NCBI RefSeq assembly: GCF_007988965.1
Contig: NZ_BJVD01000001.1
Coordinates: 1,054,001 to 1,118,000, forward strand
Direction: 5' to 3'
From: Rummeliibacillus stabekisii
GTDB lineage: Bacteria; Bacillota; Bacilli; Bacillales_A; Planococcaceae
Length of the DNA stretch: 64,000 bases
This document shows, piece by piece, positions 27,244 to 36,124 of this stretch; within the stretch, counting starts at the first letter, position 1, and each line of letters begins with the position of its first letter. The notes beneath the pieces are model-generated. The model worked only from the letters and a program-made list of their open reading frames with translations. It was not told the origin of the DNA and searched no databases. The position numbers were made by a program, and so were the translations under genes.

Positions 27244-27601
27244 CTACTGCAACACCTCTTAAAACAATTGGGAAGCAATCATTACATCTCCTCAATTGTA
27301 AAAAATTTATAATTATATTTTAAAAAAGAGAAATATAGGCGTCAATGAGCATTATAGTTTAGCAGTTATACCAGCAAAGCATAATATTCTAAAATCAATC
27401 ATATTAAGTTGTTAAAAATGCAGGAAATAGATAGATGACTTAATGTTATGCATGCAAAGATATCTATTTTGCAATCAGTTGATAAGTATTTTGGTATATA
27501 TTTAAATTCTTAATTAACCATAATTAGACTTTCTCAAAAAAGTAATTAATATTTTATAATAACTACATTATAAAGTAGGTAAAATTACCTTTTTATGTAT
27601 T

Positions 27602-27657
27602 AAACATTCAAACATTTAAACATTTAAACATTTAAACATTTAAACATTTAAACATTT
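27602..27657. repeat. Seven tandem copies of an 8-bp repeat
   Basis: The unit AAACATTT repeats six times without error after one copy ending in C. It lies in the AT-rich gene-free stretch 27244-27755 between the toxin gene (start) and the hag terminator. I see no gene in that gap and no promoter that stands out. Confidence 0.9.
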
Positions 27658-27699
27658 AGATTTTAGCACCTTTTAAAAATTCAAAAGTAAATAAATAAA

Positions 27700-27723
27700 G
27701 ACCCTAGGATAATCCCTAGAGTC
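27700..27723 (-). terminator. Intrinsic terminator of hag
   Basis: Minus-strand stem GACTCTAGG / CCTAGGGTC (one wobble) followed by TTTATTTATTT. Confidence 0.8.
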
Positions 27724-27755
27724 CTTTTAAATTAATCTAAGCGACTATGCTAAGA

Positions 27756-28586
27756 TTAACGAAGTAATTGAAGTACACCTTGTGGCTGTTGGTTAGCTTG
27801 TGCCAACATAGCTTGAGCTGCTTGAGAAAGAATAGAGTTTTTAGTTTGCTCCATCATTTCTTTAGCCATATCTACATCACGAACACGAGATTCTGCAGCA
27901 GTTAGGTTTTCAGAAGCATTGTTCAAGTTATTGATAGTGTGCTCTAAACGGTTTTGGTTTGCACCAAGTTTAGAACGAGCAGCAGAAACTGTTTTAATTG
28001 CAGTATCAACTAACGCAATATCAGTATCAAATTGACCAGTAGTTCCATCAGGAGCTAAAGCACTTACCCCTAAATCAGCTGCACTGAATCCTTTACCTGT
28101 TCCAGCATCAATAGTTAATTGAAGTGTTTGCGTTGCATTAGCACCAATTTGGAAATCCTCTTCAAAGCTACCATCTAATAATTTTTTACCATTAAATTCT
28201 GTACGAGTAGAGATACCTGTTAACTCTTTATTCAATTCTCCAATTTCATCTTTGATTGCTGTAAGGTCTTCTGTAGCTAATGTTCCACCATTACCAGCTT
28301 GAACGATTAGTTCACGTTGACGTTGTAGGATAGAATGAGTTTCACCCAAAGCACCTTCAGCAGTTTGGATTAAAGAAATAGCGTCTTGAGAGTTACGAGA
28401 TGCTTGGTCTAATCCACGAATTTGGCCACGCATTTTTTCTGAAATTGATAGTCCAGCAGCATCATCACCTGCACGGTTGATACGAAGACCAGAAGATAAT
28501 TTCTCCATTGATTTTGATTGTGCATTTGTTGCACTATTCAATTGGCGGTGTGTGTTAAGAGCTGCAATATTGTGATTGATAATCAT
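27756..28586 (-). CDS. hag: Flagellin
   Basis: 276 residues, a short flagellin with both conserved ends: MIINHNIAALNTHRQL and SKSMEKLSSGLRINRAGDDAAGL at the N-terminus, RSKLGANQNRLEHTINNL and the terminal AQAMLAQANQQPQGVLQLLR. The variable central region is only about 60 residues. It polymerises into the filament after export. The ATG at 28586 is set by AGGAGG eight bases upstream and by the canonical N-terminus. A sigma-D promoter and two CsrA-type sites lie in its leader. Confidence 0.96.
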   Translation of the reverse strand: MIINHNIAALNTHRQLNSATNAQSKSMEKLSSGLRINRAGDDAAGLSISEKMRGQIRGLDQASRNSQDAISLIQTAEGALGETHSILQRQRELIVQAGNGGTLATEDLTAIKDEIGELNKELTGISTRTEFNGKKLLDGSFEEDFQIGANATQTLQLTIDAGTGKGFSAADLGVSALAPDGTTGQFDTDIALVDTAIKTVSAARSKLGANQNRLEHTINNLNNASENLTAAESRVRDVDMAKEMMEQTKNSILSQAAQAMLAQANQQPQGVLQLLR

Positions 28587-28641
28587 TATAATTTCCTCCT
28601 TGGAATATACAATCCACATCCTTGTGGATCTCAGTGTTTTG

Positions 28642-28676
28642 ACAGGGAATTAAGCCGGCCGGTCTCTTTTCCCTGT
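28642..28676 (-). promoter_or_regulatory. hag leader hairpin with CsrA-type site
   Basis: ACAGGGAA and TTCCCTGT form an 8-bp stem. The left arm holds ACAGGGA, the core of the CsrA consensus ACARGGA. A second CsrA-like core, CAAGGAGG, coincides with the hag ribosome site. This is the two-site layout known from B. subtilis hag, where FliW-CsrA controls flagellin translation. csrA and fliW are encoded just upstream. Confidence 0.55.
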
Positions 28677-28686
28677 TACATACTTA

Positions 28687-28712
28687 CTATCGGAGCATTA
28701 CGTAATTGTTTA
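28687..28712 (-). promoter_or_regulatory. Sigma-D promoter of hag
   Basis: Minus strand TAAA (28712-28709), 14 bases, then TCCGATAG (28694-28687), close to the sigma-D consensus TAAA-N15-GCCGATAA. It is about 100 bases upstream of the flagellin ATG. Confidence 0.7.
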
Positions 28713-28731
28713 ATAGTTTTAGTTAAATTTT

Positions 28732-28944
28732 TTACTTTTTCTTTTTAAATATATCTAAATTTTGGAGCACCGCTTCCGTATTAGATTGTGACACTTCTGT
28801 TCGGAGTTCTCCCCGTACTATTCCAATGTTTTTAGGAGCTTTGATACCAAGTTTAATTTGGTCCCCTTTAATTTCAGTGATGACAATTTCCACGTCGTCC
28901 CCTACCCAAATAGTTTCGCCGACTTTACGTGATAGTACTAGCAT
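28732..28944 (-). CDS. csrA: Carbon storage regulator / translational repressor CsrA
   Basis: 70 residues beginning MLVLSRKVGETIWVGDDVEI, the CsrA signature, with GIKAPKNIGIVRGEL in the RNA-binding strand. It is a homodimeric mRNA-binding protein; in Bacillus it represses hag translation and is antagonised by FliW. It lies four bases after fliW and ends just upstream of the hag promoter. RBS AGAGATG-type precedes the ATG. Confidence 0.96.
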   Translation of the reverse strand: MLVLSRKVGETIWVGDDVEIVITEIKGDQIKLGIKAPKNIGIVRGELRTEVSQSNTEAVLQNLDIFKKKK

Positions 28945-28948
28945 CTCT

Positions 28949-29386
28949 TCACCCCTCTACGCTTTCTGTTGAGATAAGGTGTCGTATTGCATAATCTTCA
29001 TTATTTAATATAACTTGTTTTGCCTTGTTATTCGTTGTATTCCAAACGATTGGCGCTTTTAAATTAATTGTAGATTGCTTAATTGATTCTTTTAATGAAA
29101 CAATTGATAGCACTGCAACTTCCCTAGGATCATTTATTTGCAGGGAGTGCGCGATGACTTCGTCGATTTCAAAGCTATAGTTAGTTGTAATGTCAAATGG
29201 ATTAGTCACAATAAAGGCAAGTTCTGCTGTTTTAATCGATTGCAGGACATGGAATGTCGTATTATCTTCAATCGGGAGTAGCACAAACCCTTTTTCATCC
29301 TCAAAACCTGGTATGCCATGTTCGAAATGAAGAATTTGGGATGATTCAATCTCTACTTCCCCTAAATAGGCTGTTAGAATATTCAT
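28949..29386 (-). CDS. fliW: Flagellar assembly factor FliW
   Basis: 145 residues with typical FliW sequence (LHFEHGIPGFEDEKGFVLLPIED; later FIVTNPFDI and LKAPIVWN). FliW binds CsrA and flagellin, forming the partner-switch that matches flagellin synthesis to secretion. It is located between yviE and csrA, as in B. subtilis. Confidence 0.95.
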   Translation of the reverse strand: MNILTAYLGEVEIESSQILHFEHGIPGFEDEKGFVLLPIEDNTTFHVLQSIKTAELAFIVTNPFDITTNYSFEIDEVIAHSLQINDPREVAVLSIVSLKESIKQSTINLKAPIVWNTTNNKAKQVILNNEDYAIRHLISTESVEG

Positions 29387-29399
29387 GTTTAATCTCCCC

Positions 29400-29954
29400 T
29401 TACACTTGCCAATCTATTTTTAATGAAGGGTATTGAAGCATTTCTGTTGTCACTTTACCCGGTGTGTATTCATGGATTGGCTTATTGATTTTCGTGTTGT
29501 TAATTACTTTTTGCGGTTGGGCTTCTATATTTACCTTTCCCGGCTGGAATGAAATTTTAACGCTGCCTGGTGAAGGGATAAACTTAATACCTAAGCTAGA
29601 ATAAGGCTGTCTGCCAGACTGTTTGGCATGAGCAGCAATTGGATTACCCCCATTCTCAATATGCATCAAGTCGTCACCTTCACCCGCTCTTCTTGAAATC
29701 CCCTCTAAGAGCTGCCCTCTGCTATAACTAGCAACTTCGGCAGTACGCCGTATGCTACTCATCAAATCTAAATCTGCACGTGCTTCTAGTGTATCGATGG
29801 AAAGCTCCGGCTTTATCGTACTAATTTCAAGGATCGCGGCTGGTTGCTCTAACTCTAGCTCAGCCTGAGGCTGTTGAATTTCTTGAATTGGCTGCTGAAT
29901 GTTTAAACCAAGTTTGCCTTGCGTTGATTCAATGTGCAATTTTGGCATGTCCAT
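29400..29954 (-). CDS. yviE: YviE-like protein (DUF6470)
   Basis: 184 residues rich in beta-prone repeats (PKLHIESTQGKLGLNI near the start, then PGSVKISFQPGKVNIEAQP). This is the YviE-type protein encoded between flgL and fliW in Bacillales flagellar operons; its role is unknown. The ATG at 29954 has GAGGTG seven bases upstream. A long hairpin separates it from flgL. Confidence 0.8.
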   Translation of the reverse strand: MDMPKLHIESTQGKLGLNIQQPIQEIQQPQAELELEQPAAILEISTIKPELSIDTLEARADLDLMSSIRRTAEVASYSRGQLLEGISRRAGEGDDLMHIENGGNPIAAHAKQSGRQPYSSLGIKFIPSPGSVKISFQPGKVNIEAQPQKVINNTKINKPIHEYTPGKVTTEMLQYPSLKIDWQV

Positions 29955-29971
29955 AAAGTATCACCTCTCAA

Positions 29972-30004
29972 AAGAAGCGTTTGGAAAAATTCCAAACGCT
30001 TCTT
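29972..30004. terminator. Long hairpin between flgL and yviE
   Basis: Perfect 15-bp stem AAGAAGCGTTTGGAA / TTCCAAACGCTTCTT with a three-base loop. The trailing T tract on the minus strand is short (CTTCTTTT), so it may act as a partial terminator or mRNA-stabilising element inside the operon. Confidence 0.55.
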
Positions 30005-30008
30005 CATC

Positions 30009-30878
30009 TTATCGTAAAAAATCTGTCAATGACGGTTGAATAATACGAGCTCCTACTGATAATGCAGCTCGGTGGATAGATTCTTGTGTGATCATATTAG
30101 TGATCGCCTTTTCGTAATCTACATCTTCATTATCTGACATTTGCTTAGTTGCAGAGATTTCTTGCGATGCCAGGCGATCTTCCATCAATTCTACACGATT
30201 TTGACGAGCCCCAATATCTGACCGAATCGTCAATAATTCATTACTATTTTTATTAAGCTCGGTTAAGGAGTTACTAAAATCCTCAGTTGTTGTAGCACTA
30301 TCTAACCTTGCAAACATATCATCAATACTTTGGAATGTGTTAAGTGGTGTAATATTTGATTGCAAAGAAATGCCGTCAAAAATCTCTATATTTATTGTCT
30401 TTTCAAAAGCAGGATCGGTTGAATAAGTCCCTGTAGTTTTATCAAAAGGAGGTACATTTGTTTTAGTACCACTAAAAATATATTTTTCTCCGATTTTTGT
30501 ATTGGACATATCTTGCACATGTTGTCGTAATTGTTTTAGTTCGGCCTTTATTTTATCACGGTCCTCTTCAGTGGTAGTTCCATTTGCCGCTTGAACTAAT
30601 AGATCATTCGTGCGCTGCAATGCAGCATTTACTTTATCCAATGTATTATCAGATGTATCAAGCCAATTATTGACTTCACCAATATTGCGCTCATACTGCT
30701 CTATTTTGCCAAGTGCTGTACGGTAGTTAATCCCTTTCATAACAACAACAGGATCATCTGAAGGGCGGTTTACTTTTTTCCCTGTTTCCACTTGGCGCTG
30801 TAGATCCCCCATTTTACCGTAGCTACTTGATAGATTGCGTAGCATATTGTTTGAGAGCATTGATTGTGTTACACGCAT
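30009..30878 (-). CDS. flgL: Flagellar hook-associated protein 3 FlgL
   Basis: 289 residues. The N-terminus MRVTQSMLSNNMLRNLSSSYGKM and the flagellin-like heptads (VETGKKVNRPSDDPVVVMKG), plus the C-terminal ARIIQPSLTDFLR, mark it as FlgL. It joins hook and filament. It is 17 bases downstream of flgK. Confidence 0.95.
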   Translation of the reverse strand: MRVTQSMLSNNMLRNLSSSYGKMGDLQRQVETGKKVNRPSDDPVVVMKGINYRTALGKIEQYERNIGEVNNWLDTSDNTLDKVNAALQRTNDLLVQAANGTTTEEDRDKIKAELKQLRQHVQDMSNTKIGEKYIFSGTKTNVPPFDKTTGTYSTDPAFEKTINIEIFDGISLQSNITPLNTFQSIDDMFARLDSATTTEDFSNSLTELNKNSNELLTIRSDIGARQNRVELMEDRLASQEISATKQMSDNEDVDYEKAITNMITQESIHRAALSVGARIIQPSLTDFLR

Positions 30879-30895
30879 CTCACTTTACCTCCTAC

Positions 30896-32491
30896 TTACA
30901 GACCTACTCGGCCCATACCGTTAATGATCTTATCTAATATTTCATCGATTGCCGTAATCATACGAGCTGATGCGCTGTATGCTTTTTGGAATGTAATCAT
31001 ATTTGTCATTTCTTCATCCAAGGATACAGAACTTACGGATGCTCTGCGTTCTGTGACAGATTGCAGCAATGTTTCTGAATTATATTGCAAGCGGTTTGCT
31101 TGTTGGCCGTCGACTCCTAGCTGACCTATTAGTCCTTCAAAGTAGGATTGCGTGCTAACGCCACCTAAATCTGTCAGTGCTGAAAATTTCATATTTGCTA
31201 GTTTTTGAGCAAGTTTTCCATTACCAGGTTCTGCATCTATAGAATCAGATGCAGCAATTAGCTTTGGATCTTTAACAATCGCCTCATTCACGACAATATT
31301 ACTAGCAGACATGCCACTTGATGCGTCTTTTACTACAAAGAAATCCTGTCCCTGAACACCATTCAAATCTGTACCAGTTTTGTGAATCTTATTAAACTCT
31401 TCTGCAAAAGCCTTAGCCATTTTATCTAAGTTAGCTAGCATTTCTGGCAATTTCCCCGTAACTGTTCCAGTTGATGTACCGTCTACACGATAGCCGTAGG
31501 AATTAATTAATGATTTTAACTTGCCTGTTTCCGTAAACTTGTTTGCTAAATGAACCTCTTCCCCTTCTGCTGACCAATCGTTGTTAACTGGTTTATCAAT
31601 TGCCTTTTTATCGGCATCCAGTTCTTTTTTCACAAGGTAAAAGCCTGTAACAGGTTCTGTCGGTGTTACGCCGTCTGTTGAACCTTTTGTCCGCAATTCA
31701 GCGTGATCTGCCCCATCTACCAATTTCAACTTCGTACCATCAGCAAGTTTAATAGAAACAGTAAGAGAACCCTCCGAAATAGCTAATGCGTTCCCCCCAG
31801 ACTTTTGATATTCCAAATCAATCGGGAAATAGCTGGAAAGCTCATCAACCAGATTATCTCTAGCATCATACAAATCATTTGGTAAGTAACCGTTTGGTTC
31901 CACATCTTTGATTTGTCTATTGATATTGGCAATTTGTTCAGCAAGTGAATTAATATCCTTTAATGAGATACCAATTTCTTTTCCCGTGTTATCTTGCACT
32001 TGTTTAAGCGATGTTGCCATATAGTTAAATGAATCTGCTACCGCCACGCCACGTTGAACAACAACGGCACGTGCTCCTCCGTCTTCCGGATGTACGCTTA
32101 AGTCCTGCAATGAATTCCATAATTCATTCATTGTTTGGGCAAGTCCATAATTGGATGGTTCGTTTAAGATATCTTCTATTTGTGTAATGACTTGCGATGT
32201 GGATTGCCAATAACCAAGTTTATTGGTCTCTTGTCTATATTGGTTGTCGACAAATTTGTCGCGGATTCTTTCTATTGAGCCTGCTTCAACGCCCGTACCT
32301 AAAAACCCAGGCATTTGTGGCGAATTCGTTCCTGTACCTGGGAACCCTTGTGTCGGCTGCATGTTGACGCGTTGACGTGAATAGCCGATCGTATTGGCAT
32401 TGGAGATATTATGGCCAACTGTGTAAAGTGCTTGTTGTTGCGTTGTAAGGCCGCGTCTGCTTGTTTCTAAACCCATAAAAGTGGAGCCCAT
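30896..32491 (-). CDS. flgK: Flagellar hook-associated protein 1 FlgK
   Basis: 531 residues. The rod/hook-type N-terminus (MGLETSRRGLTTQQQALYTVGHNISNANTIGYSRQR) and C-terminus (EMTNMITFQKAYSASARMITAID) are complete. It is the first hook-filament junction protein, exported by the flagellar apparatus with FlgN as chaperone. The central domain is of ordinary length. Confidence 0.95.
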   Translation of the reverse strand: MGSTFMGLETSRRGLTTQQQALYTVGHNISNANTIGYSRQRVNMQPTQGFPGTGTNSPQMPGFLGTGVEAGSIERIRDKFVDNQYRQETNKLGYWQSTSQVITQIEDILNEPSNYGLAQTMNELWNSLQDLSVHPEDGGARAVVVQRGVAVADSFNYMATSLKQVQDNTGKEIGISLKDINSLAEQIANINRQIKDVEPNGYLPNDLYDARDNLVDELSSYFPIDLEYQKSGGNALAISEGSLTVSIKLADGTKLKLVDGADHAELRTKGSTDGVTPTEPVTGFYLVKKELDADKKAIDKPVNNDWSAEGEEVHLANKFTETGKLKSLINSYGYRVDGTSTGTVTGKLPEMLANLDKMAKAFAEEFNKIHKTGTDLNGVQGQDFFVVKDASSGMSASNIVVNEAIVKDPKLIAASDSIDAEPGNGKLAQKLANMKFSALTDLGGVSTQSYFEGLIGQLGVDGQQANRLQYNSETLLQSVTERRASVSSVSLDEEMTNMITFQKAYSASARMITAIDEILDKIINGMGRVGL

Positions 32492-32520
32492 TCTTTTTCC
32501 TCCTATAGCAATTCGTGCAT

Positions 32521-33015
32521 TTATGCTTGCGAATCAAAATTAGTTTTCGGCAAATGGCTGCCTCTGGCTTCGTTTTTCGAATAATTCACTTGATTTTGCT
32601 CTGGGCGCATCAAGTCAAGCGTCATATTGACATATTGTAGTGATTGGTAAATCATTTTTTGATTTAAATCGTTTTGCTGCTTCAATGAATCTATAAGACT
32701 AACTAAGCGATCGCTAACCTCTTTCAATGCATCTTTTTCATCTTGTGTGCTAGCTGCTTCTATAACCTGCGCAACAGTATTACTGCCAGAGGAAGCAAAT
32801 CCCTTTGCTTTGAAGTAATCCGTTACTGCCTTCTGGCGCTGTTGTTCAAGCTGCGATATGGCTAGTACATGTGCTTGCTCGTCTTTTAGCGTTTGGTCGA
32901 GAGCTTCCATATCGCCACCTTTAATCAGGTCTGTTTTGTGATAAGCTAGTTTGAGCAGGCTTTTATGCATTTTTTCAAGTTTATCCATGCTGGTTAACAG
33001 CGGCTCTATGAACAT
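32521..33015 (-). CDS. flgN: Flagellar export chaperone FlgN
   Basis: 164 residues, almost entirely helical (LLTSMDKLEKMHKSLLKLAYHKTDLI), with the QSLQYVNMTLDLM element near the C-terminus. FlgN escorts FlgK and FlgL. It lies between flgM and flgK. Confidence 0.85.
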   Translation of the reverse strand: MFIEPLLTSMDKLEKMHKSLLKLAYHKTDLIKGGDMEALDQTLKDEQAHVLAISQLEQQRQKAVTDYFKAKGFASSGSNTVAQVIEAASTQDEKDALKEVSDRLVSLIDSLKQQNDLNQKMIYQSLQYVNMTLDLMRPEQNQVNYSKNEARGSHLPKTNFDSQA

Positions 33016-33027
33016 GTTCTCTCTCCT

Positions 33028-33291
33028 TTATTTGCGGTAATAACGCAATAAGTCTGATGCTAATTTATTTGCGTCGACTTTGTAATTGCCTGATTCCACT
33101 TGTTCTTTAATTTGACCAATGCGTTCTGCACGGTCAGTGCTGTAGCTTTTGATTCCTTGAAGGTCTTTCGCTGCAGATGAGATTTCAATTTGGTCCGCCA
33201 TATTGACCGTACTCTTCTTTAGTTTCTCTGTTTTTAATGATTGATTTTGGTATGGATTTACTTTGTTTACACCGTAATTTTGAATTTTCAA
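33028..33291 (-). CDS. flgM: Anti-sigma-D factor FlgM
   Basis: 87 residues; the C-terminal sigma-binding half reads DQIEISSAAKDLQ, then RAERIGQIKEQVESGNYKVDANKLASDLL, typical of FlgM. It holds sigma-D inactive until the hook is complete. It is preceded by a sigma-D-like promoter and followed by flgN. Confidence 0.92.
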   Translation of the reverse strand: MKIQNYGVNKVNPYQNQSLKTEKLKKSTVNMADQIEISSAAKDLQGIKSYSTDRAERIGQIKEQVESGNYKVDANKLASDLLRYYRK

Positions 33292-33327
33292 CGTAATGAC
33301 CTCCTCTTTTTATAATGTCTACTTTTT

Positions 33328-33353
33328 ATTTCGGTACAATTTGGTGAATGTTA
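33328..33353 (-). promoter_or_regulatory. Sigma-D-like promoter of flgM-flgN-flgK-flgL
   Basis: Minus strand TAAC, 14 bases, ACCGAAAT; six of eight -10 bases match GCCGATAA-type consensus. It lies 37 bases before the flgM ATG. B. subtilis also has a sigma-D promoter here. Confidence 0.45.
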
Positions 33354-33420
33354 AGCCAATACGCAATAAAACGAAAGAGTTCCTATTGTTTGTTATTTAG
33401 TATAGTACTTTTTTCTAATT

Positions 33421-33454
33421 AAAAACCTCCATTCGCCAAAAGGAATGAAGGTTT
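33421..33454 (-). terminator. Terminator after yvyF
   Basis: Minus-strand stem AAACCTTCATTC / GAATGGAGGTTT followed by a T run, six bases downstream of yvyF. It separates comF-yvyF from the flgM operon. Confidence 0.75.
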
Positions 33455-33459
33455 GTGCT

Positions 33460-33876
33460 TTATTTATTATTTCTATCAGATAAATAAGTTGCCTTATCTT
33501 GATTTTCTCTTGCTTGCCTGAATTCACGGGCTGCATTAAATTTATTTAAATCTTTTTTTAATCCATCTGCACATTCGTTACAAAGCTTTCCTGAAGTTGT
33601 TAAGCGTCCGCATTGATCGCACGGATAGCCTAAATTCGGGAATAAGGCCGGTTGCAGCCTATTTTTTCGAACCCATTTATATAAAAGCTCTTCTTCCACG
33701 CCTGTGACTTCAACAATCCGTTCAACTGTCGCTGCGCGGTTTTCTCGTTTACGCAAAAAACGGTAGACAACTTCATACATATTTTCTTCATCCTGAGTGC
33801 ACTTCGGGCAAACTTCCCTTACACCGGTATAGTTAAAGAAGCCGCCGCACTTCGGACAATTTCGCAATTCTCCCAT
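33460..33876 (-). CDS. yvyF: Flagellar operon protein YvyF (TIGR03826-like)
   Basis: 138 residues. Two zinc-finger pairs, CPKCGGFF / CPKC near the N-terminus and CDQCGRL / CNEC at about residues 95-110, flank a helix-turn-helix-like middle (ATVERIVEVTGVEEELLYKWVRKNRL). This is the protein always found between comF and flgM in Bacillales. The ATG at 33876 has GGAGG seven bases upstream; an ATG two codons earlier is too close to it. Function unknown, probably regulatory. Confidence 0.85.
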   Translation of the reverse strand: MGELRNCPKCGGFFNYTGVREVCPKCTQDEENMYEVVYRFLRKRENRAATVERIVEVTGVEEELLYKWVRKNRLQPALFPNLGYPCDQCGRLTTSGKLCNECADGLKKDLNKFNAAREFRQARENQDKATYLSDRNNK

Positions 33877-34005
33877 TGTCATTCCTCCAACTTGTTAGCC
33901 ACTAAGTCTTTTGGCATTCTATGGACATCATAGCAAAACAAATAGCATATGCCTATAGAAAATTAAGTGAAAAGTCAATAAGGGATTATTTTATTGTCAG
34001 TAAAA

Positions 34006-34605
34006 TTATCCTTGAATCAGTGCAAATGACGTTACTTTCCTCGCACCTGCGTCCATTAGTAACGTAGTTGCATGTTTCAGGGTTGTTCCTGTTGTCACAA
34101 TATCATCGACCAACAGATAATCGATATGTTCTATCTGACAGTCTTCCTTTAAACTGAAAAATTGCTCTGATTGCTCCCTCTCCAATTTTGATTTAGTCGC
34201 TTGGTTTTGCGTAGTCATTTTCTCTAAACAATGTGTATAAGTGATGCTAGCAACCCTCAACAGTTCATCCACCTGCGCAAATGTCCGTTCTTTTTTCTTT
34301 AAAGGATGCATAGGAATTGGAACAATGGTGGCAGAACTGTTTTTCAAATAAGTAGCAATGTCTGACCGAAAAACTTTTGCCAAAACAACATCCTGTCCAA
34401 ATTTGAATTGATGAAGATAATCATGCATCGCTTCATTATAGTGATATAGCGCAATGACATCTTCATATTTTTGCTCGCTGTCTTGTATCCGCTCAAATTT
34501 CCTCAAGCACTTCTCACAGACAACAGGCTCGGGCATTGAAGTAAACAGCAGCTTCCAAGTAAGTTGGTGACGCAATGGTGCTGAGCATAAATAGCAGTGC
34601 ATCAT
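34006..34605 (-). CDS. comFC: Competence protein ComFC (phosphoribosyltransferase-like)
   Basis: 199 residues. An N-terminal zinc ribbon (CYLC / CEKC) is followed by a phosphoribosyltransferase-like domain with the PRPP loop YLLVDDIVTTGTT (about residue 163) and VPIPMHPLKKKERTFAQ upstream. ComFC is needed for natural transformation, acting with ComFA on incoming single strands. Its ATG overlaps the comFA stop (four bases). Confidence 0.92.
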   Translation of the reverse strand: MMHCYLCSAPLRHQLTWKLLFTSMPEPVVCEKCLRKFERIQDSEQKYEDVIALYHYNEAMHDYLHQFKFGQDVVLAKVFRSDIATYLKNSSATIVPIPMHPLKKKERTFAQVDELLRVASITYTHCLEKMTTQNQATKSKLEREQSEQFFSLKEDCQIEHIDYLLVDDIVTTGTTLKHATTLLMDAGARKVTSFALIQG

Positions 34606-36044
34606 TGAATCACTTCCAATTCGTTCAGCTTTACGATTTCCCTTCTTGCCTCATCCATTTCCAACGTAATGCCATGATGGAAGAATACTAAATCTCCTGA
34701 AGGATGGTCCGCTGAGCGGCCGACACGTCCACCAATTTGTATGAGCGCACTTTTGTTGAAAATGGCGCTTTCCGAACCAACCACCGCTACTTGCACTCGT
34801 GGAATGGTGATGCCACGTTCTAAAATAGTTGTAGTCAAAAGCCCTGGTATATTACTCTGCCTTAACAATAGCACCTTTTCTTTTCGGTCTGAGTCCTCTG
34901 CGTGAACAGCTTGTATAGCTGGATGCAATTGCTGAAATAAGCCAACCGACTTTTCCATTAGCTCAATTGTAGGAAAAAAGACTAAAAAAGGTTCTTCTTT
35001 CTCCAGCCGATCACAGACCCATTGCTTTAGCTTTTGAGGGATTTTGCCTTTTGTAAGTTTCTTTTGATAACTGAACAATGAATCAAAGCGCGGCACAGGT
35101 AAAGGATGTGTATGATATCTTCTAGGAATAAAAGAAGATCCGCCCTTCCTTTTTTTGATCCTATTTTTCAATTCATCAGATGGTGTTGCGGTGACATAAA
35201 GAATGGGTGCTTCCAGTTTCTTTGCTTTCTGCACAGCTTCTTGTAATGTTTGATCAAATGTATATGGAAAGGCATCCGCTTCATCAACTATGACTACATC
35301 AAATGCCTCTTCAAAACGGTAAAGCTGATGTGTCGTTGCAATAATGAGTTGGGAATAGCGTTTATCTACCTCCGCTCCCCCATAAAGTGCTTGTACAAAT
35401 GTTTGTGGAAACACTTTTTGAATCCGCGGAGCAAGCTCGAGCACCACATCTGTTCGAGGCGTCGCCACACATACTCGTTTATGGCTCTTTAGGCATTCAG
35501 CAATTGCTGGGAATAATATCTCAGTTTTCCCCGCGCCACATACTGCATGAGTAAGATGATCTTTACTTAGGCGTACACTTTCTATCAGTTCGACAGAAGC
35601 TTTTTCTTGCTGAGGTGTAAAGGTACCTTCCCATATAAACGTATTTCCCTTGGTCACTATTTTCTTTGGAGGACCGATCCATTTTATTAATTGTGTACAG
35701 GAACTGACTCTGCCCATGTTAATGCAATGCCTGCAATACACACATGTTTGTTCACACTTTGCACAATGAAAACGTGCGAAAAAGTGTTGGTTTATATTGC
35801 GGCAACGATTACATTGCCATTTTTCTTTGGAAAATAAATGATTGGTTGTTGAGATTAATTGAATACCAGGGATGACTTCTACATAGCCAAGCTTAATTTG
35901 CTGATCGATTGTTTCACTTCTTAAAAATGATTGATTGCGTAGCCATAGCCTGCCAGTTAAAAAGTCTCGAAGCTGATGATGCAAAAGATGTAAAGGAGAA
36001 GATTGGGTAAGATTAAGCTGTGTTTTGTTTAACTGAAATCGCAA
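34602..36044 (-). CDS. comFA: Competence DNA-uptake helicase ComFA
   Basis: 480 residues. A four-Cys-pair zinc finger (CNRCRN, CAKC, CVYCRHC, about residues 75-115) precedes a DEAD-box helicase core: Walker A AVCGAGKTE, motif II VDEADAF, TATPS, and GGRVGRSADHPSGD (motif VI). It powers uptake of transforming DNA at the inner face of the membrane. No clear ComK box (two AAAA-N5-TTTT units) was seen upstream. Confidence 0.94.
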   Translation of the reverse strand: MRFQLNKTQLNLTQSSPLHLLHHQLRDFLTGRLWLRNQSFLRSETIDQQIKLGYVEVIPGIQLISTTNHLFSKEKWQCNRCRNINQHFFARFHCAKCEQTCVYCRHCINMGRVSSCTQLIKWIGPPKKIVTKGNTFIWEGTFTPQQEKASVELIESVRLSKDHLTHAVCGAGKTEILFPAIAECLKSHKRVCVATPRTDVVLELAPRIQKVFPQTFVQALYGGAEVDKRYSQLIIATTHQLYRFEEAFDVVIVDEADAFPYTFDQTLQEAVQKAKKLEAPILYVTATPSDELKNRIKKRKGGSSFIPRRYHTHPLPVPRFDSLFSYQKKLTKGKIPQKLKQWVCDRLEKEEPFLVFFPTIELMEKSVGLFQQLHPAIQAVHAEDSDRKEKVLLLRQSNIPGLLTTTILERGITIPRVQVAVVGSESAIFNKSALIQIGGRVGRSADHPSGDLVFFHHGITLEMDEARREIVKLNELEVIQ

Positions 36045-36124
36045 TGATTCCCTCCAATTCTGGGGTTGGATTGAATTAAGTTTAGCGATATTCTAGAGTC
36101 CTAACAAGGGTTATTTCATAAAAG

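Noticed and set aside
27602-27657. Possible CRISPR array
   Set aside because: The repeat unit is only 8 bp with no spacers; it is a simple tandem repeat.
36045-36124. ComK box before comFA
   Set aside because: No paired AAAA-N5-TTTT motifs could be found in the short upstream region.
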